DNA of 64,000 bases, from the NCBI RefSeq assembly GCF_042657365.1, contig NZ_JBHSKT010000004.1, positions 1 through 64,000 on the forward strand, written 5' to 3'. The notes below the pieces were generated by a model. That model made no database searches. It was given only the letters and a program-made list of their open reading frames with translations, and was not told the DNA's origin. This DNA comes from Adhaeribacter_A terreus (GTDB lineage: Bacteria > Bacteroidota > Bacteroidia > Cytophagales > Hymenobacteraceae). Shown piece by piece: positions 16,429 to 24,853 of this stretch; the stretch's first letter is position 1; each line of letters begins with the position of its first letter. The position numbers and the translations under genes are program-made.

Positions 16429-17280
16429 TTATTTTTTCTTTACCCGGAAAATTTTCCCGTTCTCGTTACTGAAGATCAGATCTTTATTATTCTCAAAAAC
16501 CAGCGCCTCGGCCTGCCCCGATTTGCCTACCGGAATGCAGTATTTTTTCCCGTCGAAAAGCTTGTTGCCGGTTAACTCAAAAAGATAGATTTTACCGTAA
16601 CCAAGCAAGGCAAAATGTTTCCCATCCGGACTCACATCGGCGCCGGTGATCATGGAATTCATTTGCAGTTCATCTACTTTCTTAGCTACATAATTACCGG
16701 GCTGGTCAGGTAATTCATACACTTTTACCAGCTCTTCCCGACCGCGGTCTTTGCTGAATAAATAGAGTTTGCCGTTGTGCCAGAAAAAAGCCTCCGAATC
16801 GAAATTGCGGTCTTTCTTTTGGGGCGGAAATTCCTGCTGGTCTTCGTACCGGAACTGAATGGTATCGACGTGGGAAGTATCCTGAAAATTGATTTTGAAA
16901 ATACGGAGGTTACGCCTTTTATTGTTGTTGTTCCCGAAATCGCCGATGTAAAGGTTGCCGCTTTTATCTTTCGTGATATCTTCCCAATCTTCGTTAATGG
17001 TGTTCGGAATGGTTTTAGCTTCGAGCAAATTACCTTTCAGATCTACTTTGTAAAGCGTGTTCGTTCCGCCACCGTCGCCATGCGTCCAGAGCGTGCCGGC
17101 ATCGTCGGCCCAGGCAAAACCAGAACTTTCGGCCACTTCGGTTTTATTCATTTTTGCCAGCTGCGTTACCTGGTAAGCATTATCTACGGTTGCAAAATCT
17201 GCGCGGCTTTTATCTTGTTTACAGCCACATAAAGCCGTTTGTAAAAAAATGTAAATGGTAAAAAGTTTGTATTTCAGCAT
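16429..17280 (-). CDS. Beta-propeller lipoprotein
   Basis: 283 residues. The signal ends ALCGC, giving a lipidated Cys at about residue 19. The mature chain has the pattern of SdiA-regulated or esterase-like propellers: ESSGFAWADDAGTLWTHGDGGG, DWEDITKDKSGNLYIGDFGNNNN, DSEAFFWHNGKLYLFSKDRG and AEALVFENNKDLIFSNENGK. The acidic and glycine-rich turns probably bind calcium. No catalytic residues can be assigned with confidence. The start overlaps the 3' end of the helicase gene by seven bases, so it is the last gene of that operon. Confidence 0.75.
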   Translation of the reverse strand: MLKYKLFTIYIFLQTALCGCKQDKSRADFATVDNAYQVTQLAKMNKTEVAESSGFAWADDAGTLWTHGDGGGTNTLYKVDLKGNLLEAKTIPNTINEDWEDITKDKSGNLYIGDFGNNNNKRRNLRIFKINFQDTSHVDTIQFRYEDQQEFPPQKKDRNFDSEAFFWHNGKLYLFSKDRGREELVKVYELPDQPGNYVAKKVDELQMNSMITGADVSPDGKHFALLGYGKIYLFELTGNKLFDGKKYCIPVGKSGQAEALVFENNKDLIFSNENGKIFRVKKK

Positions 17281-20200
17281 GTGGTTTTTTCTATTTCCTG
17301 CACCATTTTTTCCGGATTCTGCCAGTATTGGCGACTGTAAAACGTGCGGTAAGGCCAGTTACGTTTTTGCAGCCGGAAAGGTACATCGAAATGCGTTTGC
17401 CTTGTTGAAACCTGGCCGAAATACAGATCATCGTCGGTGCGGAAAAGCTGGCAGAATTTTTCATCTTTACTTAAAACCAAGTCGGCGAAGGGCAGTTTTT
17501 TGCTCAATTCTCCTACCGTTTTTGCTTCATTTAAAAGCTTATCTTTCAGGAAAAATTCGTGTTTCACGCTTTCGGTTTCCAAAGGCTTCCAGCTAAACTT
17601 TCCTTCTGAAACAGCCTGCGCAAAATGCAGAAACGCCTGCAGTAATTTTGGACCTTCGTGCTTCGCATTTTCAACTTTCAGATCCTGCGCAAACAAACTT
17701 GAAACCACGTAAAGCTTCGAAATTGCGCGTGTAATGGCCACATTCAGCCGGTTTTCTCCTTTGGCCTGGCTCAGGCTGCCAAACTGCGAAACCACTTTCC
17801 CGCTGGCATCGGCGGCGTAACCAACAGCTAAAATAATTACCTGTTTTTCGTCGCCTTGCATGTTCTCAATATTCTTGATCTGCAAGGTTTCCGGCAAGGC
17901 AATCTTTCTTTCTGCCGCTGTAAATTCTACCAGGTCCTGGAGCAAACTTTGTTGCGCGAAATTGAACGTGATGATGCCAATATCTTCCTGACCTGCCGCC
18001 AGCAATTTGAACAACAATTCCACTACTTTCTCCGCTTCCGGTCTATTCGTCTGCTTTTCCCAAAGCCCGTTCACTTTTAAAAATTCAATAGCCGGAATGC
18101 CTTTTTCAATATCCTGTTTATCAGGAATGAGTTGCAGTTTATTGCGGTAAAAATGTTGGTTGGAAAAATGAATAAGTTCCGGAAAGCGGCTGCGGTAATG
18201 CTGCGTGAGCCAGTGTTGCGGCAAATGCAAGCTACTCAGTTGCAGCAGAGATTCCACAAATAATTCTTCCGTTTCGTCGTCTTCCTCCTGCCAGCGCGTA
18301 CGGTACAGGTCGGTTGGCGCCAGCTGGTTTTCGTCGCCGGCAATCACCACTTGTTTAGCCCGGAAAATGGCCGGCAAACCGGTCTCCGAAAACGCCTGCG
18401 AAGCCTCATCAAAGATCACCAGATCGGGTTGTTGCGAAAGGGGAAAAACGGCCGAAATTGTTTCCGGGGAAGCGAGCCAGCAAGGTACCAGATCGTTAAT
18501 TTCATTACTAAAAGTTGCCTGTAGTTTGCGCAGTGAAAACAGGTTGCGTTTCTTGCTGACCTGGGCGTAAAGTTTGCGGTAAGATGTTACATTGCCAAGC
18601 CGGTTTTTCTCCAGGTTCCGGTACGTTCTTTCGCGAAGACCGGTAAGTACAATTTCGTGGCTGAGCTGTTGTTTCTGCAAGAGCAATTCCTGCAGTTCGC
18701 TTTCCAGATTTGCAATTTCTTCTCCTGCAATTTTCAGCACCGGATATTTATTTTCCAGTTCCAGAATCCAGTTCAGAAAAACCGAATTCTGAAACGTTTC
18801 CAGCTTTTCTGCTACCGTTCCCGGCAGTTTTTGCAGCGTTTTAGCTACCGTTTTTTCGGTTGTACTGAAGTTTCCAAAATGCGTATCGTGCGCAGCAATG
18901 GCTTCAAAATATTGTGCTAAACTTTCAAGGAAAACCTGCTGAAAGTTTGTGCTTTCTGCCAGCTTTTCGATCTGATTTTCAGTTAAAAACCCTCCCCAGT
19001 TTGCAGCTGAATTTTCTACAGTCTGAAGTGCTTTCAGGAGTTTTTTGACCTGAAACAATACCGTTTTCGCGTCGGAAGAAAGCAGTTTTTTGCACTGCAG
19101 TTTCCGGGCTAGTTGTGCCGCTCCCAAAGCTTTCTGCCACGTGCTAAGTTGGCTTTCGCGTTCAGTTATTTCCGAAGAAAAAATTACCGAATCGCCCATA
19201 ATTTGACCGAGATAATGTTGCAGCTTTTGCCGTTCCTGTAATTTCTCCAGACGCTTCTTTAACGCAGAAATTCCGACCTCAGAAAACGATAGGTAAAACT
19301 GCTCTAAAAGTCCCAGAAAGTTAGTTTTGGAGCCAAGTTGCCATTTCGTTTTCAGCCAAAAACTAGCGCGACTTTGTTCGTAAACCGCAAGTTCATTTAA
19401 CGCATTTTGTAGTTCATTTTCGTTTAAGAAAACTGGTTCTTCGGCAAAGCTTTTTTCCAGTTTTTTAAGCGTTTTGCCAACCTGCTCCAGTTGCGCCGCA
19501 GGTTGCTGAAACAAAACCGGAAAAAGCGATAAAACGGTTAGATCAGCTTGCAAAAGTTCGCACAATGCCTCTAAGTTCGCCGCTTCGTTTTGCAGCAATT
19601 TCCAAGTTTCTACAGCCGAACCTTTCTGCTGCATTACTTCGGGAAGTTCCTTGAAAAACGCAGCAAATTTCTCCGGAATTTCAGTGGCAAACTGTTCCAG
19701 TTTTTTCCGTTCCGGCCAGTTCCAGTTTGCAAAACTTTTTCGTTCGGTTAAAGCAAAATCCGGTGCATCTAAATCTTGAGTGGCGGTTAAATATTGCTCG
19801 AGTTGTGGCAGGAAAAATGGTAGCGTTTCGGCAGTAAAAACCCGGAATTCCGGCAGATTCAATGCTGCATTTTTAAGCGAACTTTTCAGGTATAATTCCT
19901 TAGCCGGCCAGCCGCAAACCGACGCATCGAAAAGAGCTGTTTTGAACTCGGTAAGCGTTTGTAGAATTTGGTTTATGCGGCGGCTGGTTTCCAAAAACTT
20001 CCGCTCGGCAAACACAATGGGCAGCTGATTATTCTGCTTTTTGTACGTTTCAACTTCCTCAATCTGGAGCTTTAGTTGCGCAAAAACTTTTCGGCGGTCG
20101 GCTTCAAAATCGTGTACTAAAGCTGCAAAATTCCCGAACCCTTTTGAGACTAAGCGGCTGTAAACCACATCCAGCGCGGCGCGTTTCTGACACACTACCC

Positions 20201-21203
20201 AAACCGTTTTTCCGCGCGCTACAAAATCAGTTACCAGGTTGCAGATCAGCTGCGATTTTCCGGTGCCCGGCGGCCCTTGTACCACCAAAGATCTTCCGCG
20301 TTTCACTTCCTGCAAAACCAATTCCTGCGGTGCATCCAGATCGAAAACGGCAAAGGTATTCTGCTCTAAATTTCCGGTTAAGTTCTTCGTTTCAACTTCG
20401 GTTTTAAAAAGCGCTTCAAAAGAATTCAGTTCCGGCTTTTGCAGCAATTCATCGTAATCGGCCATTAAATACGAACCAGCCTGCGGGAAAATTCCGAGTA
20501 CCGCTTCGGGAAATAATTTCAGTTCGCCGGGCTTGTATTGCGCTTCCATTTCGGCTTTGGTTAAACTGCGAAACGGTAGCAATTTATCCTCGAAAAGTTG
20601 CTGATTGAAGTTCAGTTGCAGACTGCTGTTTTTAAGCACTTCATACAATTTTGTCCGGAACTCTAAGGCGTCTTTCGGGAAATCGGAGAAGTCGAAATCA
20701 AGTAAATTTTCGTCGGCGTGCAGTTGATTGTAATGCGCATAAGCCAGCAGAAAATTCTGGTTAAAGATCGGTTCGGAAGTTTTTTCCCGGCTTAAAATCC
20801 ATTGCTGTTTTGCGTTCAGTTCCAGCTTAACGGGAAAGAATAAAAGCGGCGCGCGCAGCAAGGTTCCGTCGTTCAGTTTGCCGGTTACAAAAGGCCAGCC
20901 CACGAACAATTCTTCGGTTCCGCGTTCCTCTTTCAGCAAAGCTATGCGGCGCAAAATTTCCTTCAGTTTACTGCTTAGCGGCGCTACATCAGCTTGTCTC
21001 GGATCGGCAAATGGGGCCAGCGTAACGTGTTTTTTACCGGCAATAATTTCGCGGAGCAGTTCGAAAGCGGGTTGGGAATTTACAAAATCGAAGCTTTGCA
21101 GATCGAGGTGCAGACCGGCGCTTAAACGACGCAAAACCAAAGACCGGTTATTGCCCGAAAGATTGATTAGCCTGCGCTGATACGACTTTAAAATTTGCTC
21201 CAT
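17274..21203 (-). CDS. Superfamily 1 helicase of the DUF4011/AAA_11-AAA_12 type
   Basis: 1309 residues from the ATG at 21203. The frame also opens at a TTG at 21233, but that would overlap the upstream gene and add nothing conserved. The N-terminal 230 residues resemble DUF4011 (NLSGNNRSLVL, then FVGWPFVTGKLNDGTLLRAPLLFFPVKLE). Walker A GPPGTGKS lies near residue 310. A 600-residue helical insertion with heptad-like Leu/Glu/Lys/Gln repeats follows, probably a long coiled coil. DEASQAF (Walker B) is near 931, then GDENQLAPT, QHYRSRFPELI and, near the C-terminus, NVAITRAISKLYVVSS. Relatives act on nucleic acids, some in phage defence, but no defence partner is seen here. At least four copies of the 30-bp motif lie within the gene. 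Confidence 0.82.
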   Translation of the reverse strand: MEQILKSYQRRLINLSGNNRSLVLRRLSAGLHLDLQSFDFVNSQPAFELLREIIAGKKHVTLAPFADPRQADVAPLSSKLKEILRRIALLKEERGTEELFVGWPFVTGKLNDGTLLRAPLLFFPVKLELNAKQQWILSREKTSEPIFNQNFLLAYAHYNQLHADENLLDFDFSDFPKDALEFRTKLYEVLKNSSLQLNFNQQLFEDKLLPFRSLTKAEMEAQYKPGELKLFPEAVLGIFPQAGSYLMADYDELLQKPELNSFEALFKTEVETKNLTGNLEQNTFAVFDLDAPQELVLQEVKRGRSLVVQGPPGTGKSQLICNLVTDFVARGKTVWVVCQKRAALDVVYSRLVSKGFGNFAALVHDFEADRRKVFAQLKLQIEEVETYKKQNNQLPIVFAERKFLETSRRINQILQTLTEFKTALFDASVCGWPAKELYLKSSLKNAALNLPEFRVFTAETLPFFLPQLEQYLTATQDLDAPDFALTERKSFANWNWPERKKLEQFATEIPEKFAAFFKELPEVMQQKGSAVETWKLLQNEAANLEALCELLQADLTVLSLFPVLFQQPAAQLEQVGKTLKKLEKSFAEEPVFLNENELQNALNELAVYEQSRASFWLKTKWQLGSKTNFLGLLEQFYLSFSEVGISALKKRLEKLQERQKLQHYLGQIMGDSVIFSSEITERESQLSTWQKALGAAQLARKLQCKKLLSSDAKTVLFQVKKLLKALQTVENSAANWGGFLTENQIEKLAESTNFQQVFLESLAQYFEAIAAHDTHFGNFSTTEKTVAKTLQKLPGTVAEKLETFQNSVFLNWILELENKYPVLKIAGEEIANLESELQELLLQKQQLSHEIVLTGLRERTYRNLEKNRLGNVTSYRKLYAQVSKKRNLFSLRKLQATFSNEINDLVPCWLASPETISAVFPLSQQPDLVIFDEASQAFSETGLPAIFRAKQVVIAGDENQLAPTDLYRTRWQEEDDETEELFVESLLQLSSLHLPQHWLTQHYRSRFPELIHFSNQHFYRNKLQLIPDKQDIEKGIPAIEFLKVNGLWEKQTNRPEAEKVVELLFKLLAAGQEDIGIITFNFAQQSLLQDLVEFTAAERKIALPETLQIKNIENMQGDEKQVIILAVGYAADASGKVVSQFGSLSQAKGENRLNVAITRAISKLYVVSSLFAQDLKVENAKHEGPKLLQAFLHFAQAVSEGKFSWKPLETESVKHEFFLKDKLLNEAKTVGELSKKLPFADLVLSKDEKFCQLFRTDDDLYFGQVSTRQTHFDVPFRLQKRNWPYRTFYSRQYWQNPEKMVQEIEKTTC
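17493..17522 (-). repeat. 30-bp dispersed motif inside the helicase gene
   Basis: Sense to the gene, encoding KTVGELSKKL; right block AAAAAACTG. Confidence 0.6.
18825..18854 (-). repeat. 30-bp dispersed motif inside the helicase gene
   Basis: Sense to the gene, encoding KTVAKTLQKL; both blocks present. Confidence 0.6.
19038..19067 (-). repeat. 30-bp dispersed motif inside the helicase gene
   Basis: Sense to the gene, encoding KTVLFQVKKL; AAAACGGTATTGTTTC and AAAAAACTC. Confidence 0.6.
19814..19843 (+). repeat. 30-bp dispersed motif inside the helicase gene
   Basis: Antisense to the gene; AAAATGGTAGCGTTTC and TAAAAACCC. One mismatch in the left block. Confidence 0.5.
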
Positions 21204-21229
21204 TGTACAGCGAAGTTCCGAAAAAGTGA

Positions 21230-22156
21230 TCAAAGCGCAAGGTACGGCCGCAGTTTTGCAAACGTAGCTTCGTCCATGAGCTTGATCTTTTTAATATCTT
21301 CTATTTTCTGATACGGTCCGTGCTGGTCGCGGTAGGCAATTATGGCGCGGCTCTGGTTGAATTTCAGGTACGGGTGCGTTTTCAATTCTTCGAAAGTAAC
21401 GCTGTTCAGGTTTATCTTCTTTGGGTTGAAATCGTTTTCCACGTAGGTGTATTTGCGCAAGCTATCGAGCGTTTCCGGTTGCAGCCCGAACACTTCTTTT
21501 ATCTGTTCTTCGGAAGTAAAACCACCCAGCCGATCTCGATATTTCAGAATTCTGGCAGAAAGTTTAGAACCAATACCGCGGATGCGTTTCAGTTCGGTAG
21601 TATCGGCGAGGTTTATATCGAATGCTTGTAGTTTAAAAGGCTTTTTCGTGCTTTCAAATTTGCGGTCTTCGTAAGTACCGCCACTTTTTCCGGCAAAATC
21701 CCTACCGTTTCTAGCAGTTTCAGGCAACAATAAATAAGGCGCAAACTTTTGGTAAACTGAATCGGGCAGACCATAGATTTTCTGCACTTCGGCTTTGCTT
21801 TTAAAATCGCCGACTTTGTTCCGGTAATTCAGAATGCGTTTGGCCAGCCAGGGTTTCATGCCGAAAGCGATCCACTCTTGTTCGGTAAGCGCGTTCGGGT
21901 TGAAAGGCTTTAAAGAAACGGTAGGCTTTTTGGCGTAAAAAGTCTTCTTCCTTACTTCTTCGCGGGCATCTAAAATTACGGCCAGACTGTCTAAAATTTC
22001 CCGGTCTTGGGTTGGGTCGTAGGTTTCAGATTTCGGTCTGGTGAAAAACGGGAGGATCAGAAACAAAACCATTAGAACCAGCAACACCAGGAAACCGGAA
22101 GTTTCGCGCTGCGAAAAGCCGAAATATTGCCTGATCCAGAACCGGAGTTTATTCAA
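21230..22156 (-). CDS. ComEA-like helix-hairpin-helix protein
   Basis: 308 residues. A single transmembrane helix (about 19-39) anchors it with a long soluble part outside the cytoplasm. Three helix-hairpin-helix units follow: FNPNALTEQEWIAFGMKPWLAKRILNYR, FDINLADTTELKRIRGIGSKLSARILKYR, and INLNSVTFEELKTHPYLKFNQSRAIIAYR. HhH units bind DNA backbone without sequence preference. ComEA receives DNA in natural transformation, so DNA uptake is possible, but Bacteroidota carry such proteins widely without proof. It heads the operon with the helicase. Two copies of the 30-bp motif are embedded at 21682 and 21915. Confidence 0.85.
   Translation of the reverse strand: MNKLRFWIRQYFGFSQRETSGFLVLLVLMVLFLILPFFTRPKSETYDPTQDREILDSLAVILDAREEVRKKTFYAKKPTVSLKPFNPNALTEQEWIAFGMKPWLAKRILNYRNKVGDFKSKAEVQKIYGLPDSVYQKFAPYLLLPETARNGRDFAGKSGGTYEDRKFESTKKPFKLQAFDINLADTTELKRIRGIGSKLSARILKYRDRLGGFTSEEQIKEVFGLQPETLDSLRKYTYVENDFNPKKINLNSVTFEELKTHPYLKFNQSRAIIAYRDQHGPYQKIEDIKKIKLMDEATFAKLRPYLAL
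21682..21711 (-). repeat. 30-bp dispersed motif inside the HhH gene
   Basis: Sense orientation, perfect length, encoding the linker ARNGRDFAGKSG; GAAACGGTAGGGATTTT and AAAAAGTG. Confidence 0.75.
21915..21944 (+). repeat. 30-bp dispersed motif inside the HhH gene
   Basis: Antisense, perfect length, under the KKTFYAKKPTVSLK linker; GAAACGGTAGGCTTTTT and AAAAAGTC. Confidence 0.75.
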
Positions 22157-22172
22157 TTGCAGGGAGCGTTAA

Positions 22173-22206
22173 ACCGTAGCGCAGGGTTTAAACCCTGCGC
22201 TACGGT
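22173..22206. repeat. 34-bp perfect palindrome
   Basis: ACCGTAGCGCAGGGTTT followed at once by its exact reverse complement. It sits between the permease and the HhH gene, both on the minus strand. A diverged relative lies at 45493-45526. Confidence 0.9.
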
Positions 22207-22232
22207 GGTTGAGAAATCAACTAAAACAACCC

Positions 22233-23696
22233 TTATACTTTACTTGCGCGAATTGTGTTCCGGAATAAATAATAAACCGGAATTCCAATGGCTACAATAA
22301 TAAGGCCCGGCCAGGAATAATACGGTTTATAAAGCAGCAAAATGAAACATACCATGCCCGCCAGGAAAATATACATGGCCGGTAAAACCGGGTAACCCCA
22401 GGCTTTGTAAGGGCGCGGCGCATCGGGCCGTTTTTTGCGCAGAATATATACGCCGGCAATGGTGAGAATGTAGAAAAGTAGCACCGCAAAAATTACGTAA
22501 TCGAGCAGGTTGCTATAGGTGCCGGAAAGACAAAGCAAAGAAGCCCACAAACCTTGCAACCAAAGTGCATTGGCAGGCACGCCTTTTTTGTTCAGCTTCG
22601 CCATAGACCGGAAAAACAGCCCGTCTTTCGCAATGGCGTAATACACCCGTGCGCCCGATAAAATACAGCCGTTCGCACAGCCAAAAGTCGAGATCATAAT
22701 AAGCAAGGCAATAGCAATGGTGGCTTTGCTGCTGCCCACGGCTTCGGCCACGGCAGTTGCTACACGGTCGTTGCTGGCAAACTGAATACCGCGGCTTAAA
22801 ATATCAGTTCCTTCAGGAATTCCTTTTAACGGCAGCACCAATAAATAAACCACATTCACCAACAGATAAATGCCGGTTACGAGCATCGTTCCAATAACCA
22901 TACTGCGCACAATATTTTTTTCCGGATTTACTACTTCGTCGCCGGAAAAGCTGATGTTGTTCCAGGCATCGGAAGAAAATAAAGAACCTACCATGGCCAT
23001 GCCAATAGCCGCAATTAAACCCCAGCCCGCCAGCGAAGAAATGGAGGAAACCGCGCCGCTTTCAACTACGGTAGCTTTGGCGTGCCACATATCCGAGAAA
23101 TTCTGCTGCACCACGCCTTCATTAATGCCGAAGATGAGGCCAATGGCGATTAGCCCAAACAAAGCAATAATCTTGGTACTGCCGAAAACATTCTGGATCA
23201 GCTTGCCGTTTTTCACGCCCCTGGAATTCAGGTACGTTAAAAACGCAATACAACAAATTGCTAAAAGCTGCACAGTGGTAAATTTGAACCGGCCAACTTC
23301 CAGCAACACGTTCGTTTCGGAAAACCAGGGAATAAGCACACCAGTGAAACGCGCAAACGCCACACCAACCGCCGCAATGGTGCCCGTCTGAATAACCAGG
23401 AAAAGCGTCCAGCCATACAAAAAGGAAACCATGGAATTATAAGCTTCGCGCAGGTACACGTACTGGCCGCCGGCTTTAGGCATCATACCCGATAATTCGC
23501 CGTAGCTCAGCGCGGCAACTACGGTCATAAAACCGGTAAGTAACCAAACCAGCAGCAAATAACCGGAACTGCCCACGTTGCGGGCAATATCGGAACTTAC
23601 AATAAAAATTCCGGAGCCGATCATTGTTCCGGCTACCATCATTACAGCATCAAAAAGTTTCAGTTCGCGCTTAAAATGCCCTTGTTCCTCGGCCAT
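22233..23696 (-). CDS. APC-superfamily amino acid permease
   Basis: A 487-residue integral membrane transporter with about 12 hydrophobic helices. The first helix carries the substrate-binding glycines MIGSGIF (about residues 26-32), followed by SYGELSGMMPKAGGQYVYLREAY, the conserved loop of the LAT/SteT branch. It probably exchanges or imports neutral amino acids; specificity is not predictable. It is transcribed alone. A TATCTTTC box on the minus strand at 23727-23734, one base off the -7 consensus, may be its promoter. Confidence 0.87.
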   Translation of the reverse strand: MAEEQGHFKRELKLFDAVMMVAGTMIGSGIFIVSSDIARNVGSSGYLLLVWLLTGFMTVVAALSYGELSGMMPKAGGQYVYLREAYNSMVSFLYGWTLFLVIQTGTIAAVGVAFARFTGVLIPWFSETNVLLEVGRFKFTTVQLLAICCIAFLTYLNSRGVKNGKLIQNVFGSTKIIALFGLIAIGLIFGINEGVVQQNFSDMWHAKATVVESGAVSSISSLAGWGLIAAIGMAMVGSLFSSDAWNNISFSGDEVVNPEKNIVRSMVIGTMLVTGIYLLVNVVYLLVLPLKGIPEGTDILSRGIQFASNDRVATAVAEAVGSSKATIAIALLIMISTFGCANGCILSGARVYYAIAKDGLFFRSMAKLNKKGVPANALWLQGLWASLLCLSGTYSNLLDYVIFAVLLFYILTIAGVYILRKKRPDAPRPYKAWGYPVLPAMYIFLAGMVCFILLLYKPYYSWPGLIIVAIGIPVYYLFRNTIRASKV

Positions 23697-23822
23697 GGGT
23701 TTCGTTTGGTTAATTGTAGCTTGAAAGATAGTTATTTTTTAGATGCCAGATATTAGACACTGGTTTTTGCTCTTTTGTCTTGAACAGGATTTATTTGATT
23801 TACTTGATTTCCGGCAATAAAA

Positions 23823-23855
23823 AAACCTCACAGGTTTTAAAAATCTGTGAGGTTT
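23823..23855 (-). terminator. Terminator downstream of ndk
   Basis: On the minus strand AAACCTCACAG pairs with CTGTGAGGTTT and is followed by a T-run. It lies 120 bases beyond the ndk stop. Confidence 0.65.
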
Positions 23856-23861
23856 GATCTG

Positions 23862-23891
23862 AAAACGGTATGGTTTCCTGATAAAAAACGT
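23862..23891 (+). repeat. 30-bp dispersed motif
   Basis: Plus orientation; AAAACGGTATGGTTTC and TAAAAAACG, overlapping the next palindrome by two bases. Confidence 0.65.
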
Positions 23892-23918
23892 AGAGACGCC
23901 CAAATTGGGCGTCTCTAC
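23890..23918. repeat. 29-bp near-perfect palindrome
   Basis: Arms GTAGAGACGCCCAA and TTGGGCGTCTCTAC flank a single A. This resembles the GTAGAGACGC type of REP-like palindrome that recurs in many bacterial genomes. Confidence 0.85.
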
Positions 23919-23976
23919 AGGAATTTCAAAAAAATTAACGCCTAAAATCCAGCGTCCAATATCTAGTGTCTAAAAA

Positions 23977-24396
23977 TTAAAACTGCTCGTCAGCGCCGAA
24001 GAAGAAATCGCCTTCAATTTTAGCGTTCTCGTCAGAATCAGAACCGTGAACGGCGTTTGACTCGATCGATTTTGCGAAACGCTTCCGGATCGTACCTTCT
24101 GCAGCCTGCTCAGGGTTAGTAGCGCCGATCAGCGTACGGAAATCTTCTACCGCGTTGTCTTTCTCCAGGATCATGGCTACGATCGGGCCTTTGCTCATGT
24201 AAGAAACCAGGTCGTTGTAGAACGGACGCTCTTTGTGCACCGCGTAAAATTCACCAGCACGCTCCGGCGTTAAACGCGTTTTTTTCATGGCTACAATGCG
24301 GAAACCGCCTTCTTCCATCATTTGAGTAATTGCGCCAATGTGGTTGTCCTGAACCGCATCTGGCTTGATCATGGTAAACGTTCTGTTAGTTGCCAT
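23977..24396 (-). CDS. ndk: Nucleoside diphosphate kinase
   Basis: A 139-residue enzyme that moves the gamma-phosphate from ATP to other nucleoside diphosphates through a phosphohistidine. The active-site histidine is H117 in NAVHGSDS; the opening FTMIKPDAV and the Kpn-loop region around SYMSKGPIVAMIL are typical. Length is normal. The leader is about 95 bases if the TACTTTTG box at 24495-24502 (minus strand) is the promoter. Confidence 0.96.
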   Translation of the reverse strand: MATNRTFTMIKPDAVQDNHIGAITQMMEEGGFRIVAMKKTRLTPERAGEFYAVHKERPFYNDLVSYMSKGPIVAMILEKDNAVEDFRTLIGATNPEQAAEGTIRKRFAKSIESNAVHGSDSDENAKIEGDFFFGADEQF

Positions 24397-24494
24397 CTTT
24401 TTTATATCAATTAGAAATTAAAAATTAGGAATTAGAAATGAATGATCTGAAAACGTGCCACCAAATAATAATAATCCGTTTTTAAATCAGCCTG

Positions 24495-24502
24495 CAAAAG
24501 TA
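24495..24502 (-). promoter_or_regulatory. -7 promoter box of ndk
   Basis: The minus strand reads TACTTTTG, a perfect TAnnTTTG match. No convincing -33 TTG. Confidence 0.4.
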
Positions 24503-24566
24503 ATACAGAAATCCGGAAATCTGCTTATCTGCCCGGAATTCTCTTGCCTCAAAAGCCCGGAAAAAC

Positions 24567-24596
24567 AAAACGCTATGCTTTTGAGCTCAAAAAGCC
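24567..24596 (+). repeat. 30-bp dispersed motif
   Basis: Plus orientation; AAAACGCTATGCTTTT and AAAAAGCC. Confidence 0.7.
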
Positions 24597-24731
24597 AAAC
24601 TTGCGAATTTCAAACTTTCAAACAATCGAAACGAGTTCTTTACATTCCAGAAAACCGTCAGCTAAAGCAGACGGCAATGCATTTCCAAAAATCCTGTAAA
24701 TCAAATAAATCCTGAAAATCCTGTTCAGACA

Positions 24732-24761
24732 AAAACGCTATGCTTTCGGGCTAAAAAAGTC
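24732..24761 (+). repeat. 30-bp dispersed motif
   Basis: Plus orientation, perfect length; AAAACGCTATGCTTTC and AAAAAAGTC. Confidence 0.8.
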
Positions 24762-24853
24762 TTAAGTCTTGCATCCTGATACTTATCTCTAATTATTTGT
24801 TTTCCATTTTATTTATGCAGAATTTTGCGGTTTATTTTGGCCTGAAAGGCTTT

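Larger units (their letters stand above)
24397..24853. other. 457-base divergent spacer rich in short repeats
   Basis: It holds AATTAGAAATT-type AT repeats next to ndk, the ndk promoter, two 30-bp motif copies, a CCGTC...GACGG hairpin repeat (24655-24680) also present at 37263, and AAATCCTG-type units (about 24691-24725). An 86-codon frame across it is not believable. Confidence 0.6.

Noticed and set aside
17274..21203. The helicase as a phage defence system
   Set aside because: No nuclease, TIR, methyltransferase or other defence partner is adjacent; the neighbours look like housekeeping envelope genes.
21204..21233. TTG start for the helicase
   Set aside because: It would overlap the stop of the HhH gene and adds ten non-conserved residues; the ATG at 21203 is preferred.
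24455..24715. 86-codon frame upstream of nrnA
   Set aside because: It spans known repeats and motif copies, lacks a ribosome site and has no protein-like pattern.
24797..24853. TTG or ATG starts upstream in nrnA
   Set aside because: The added residues are hydrophobic and not expected in the cytoplasmic DHH family.
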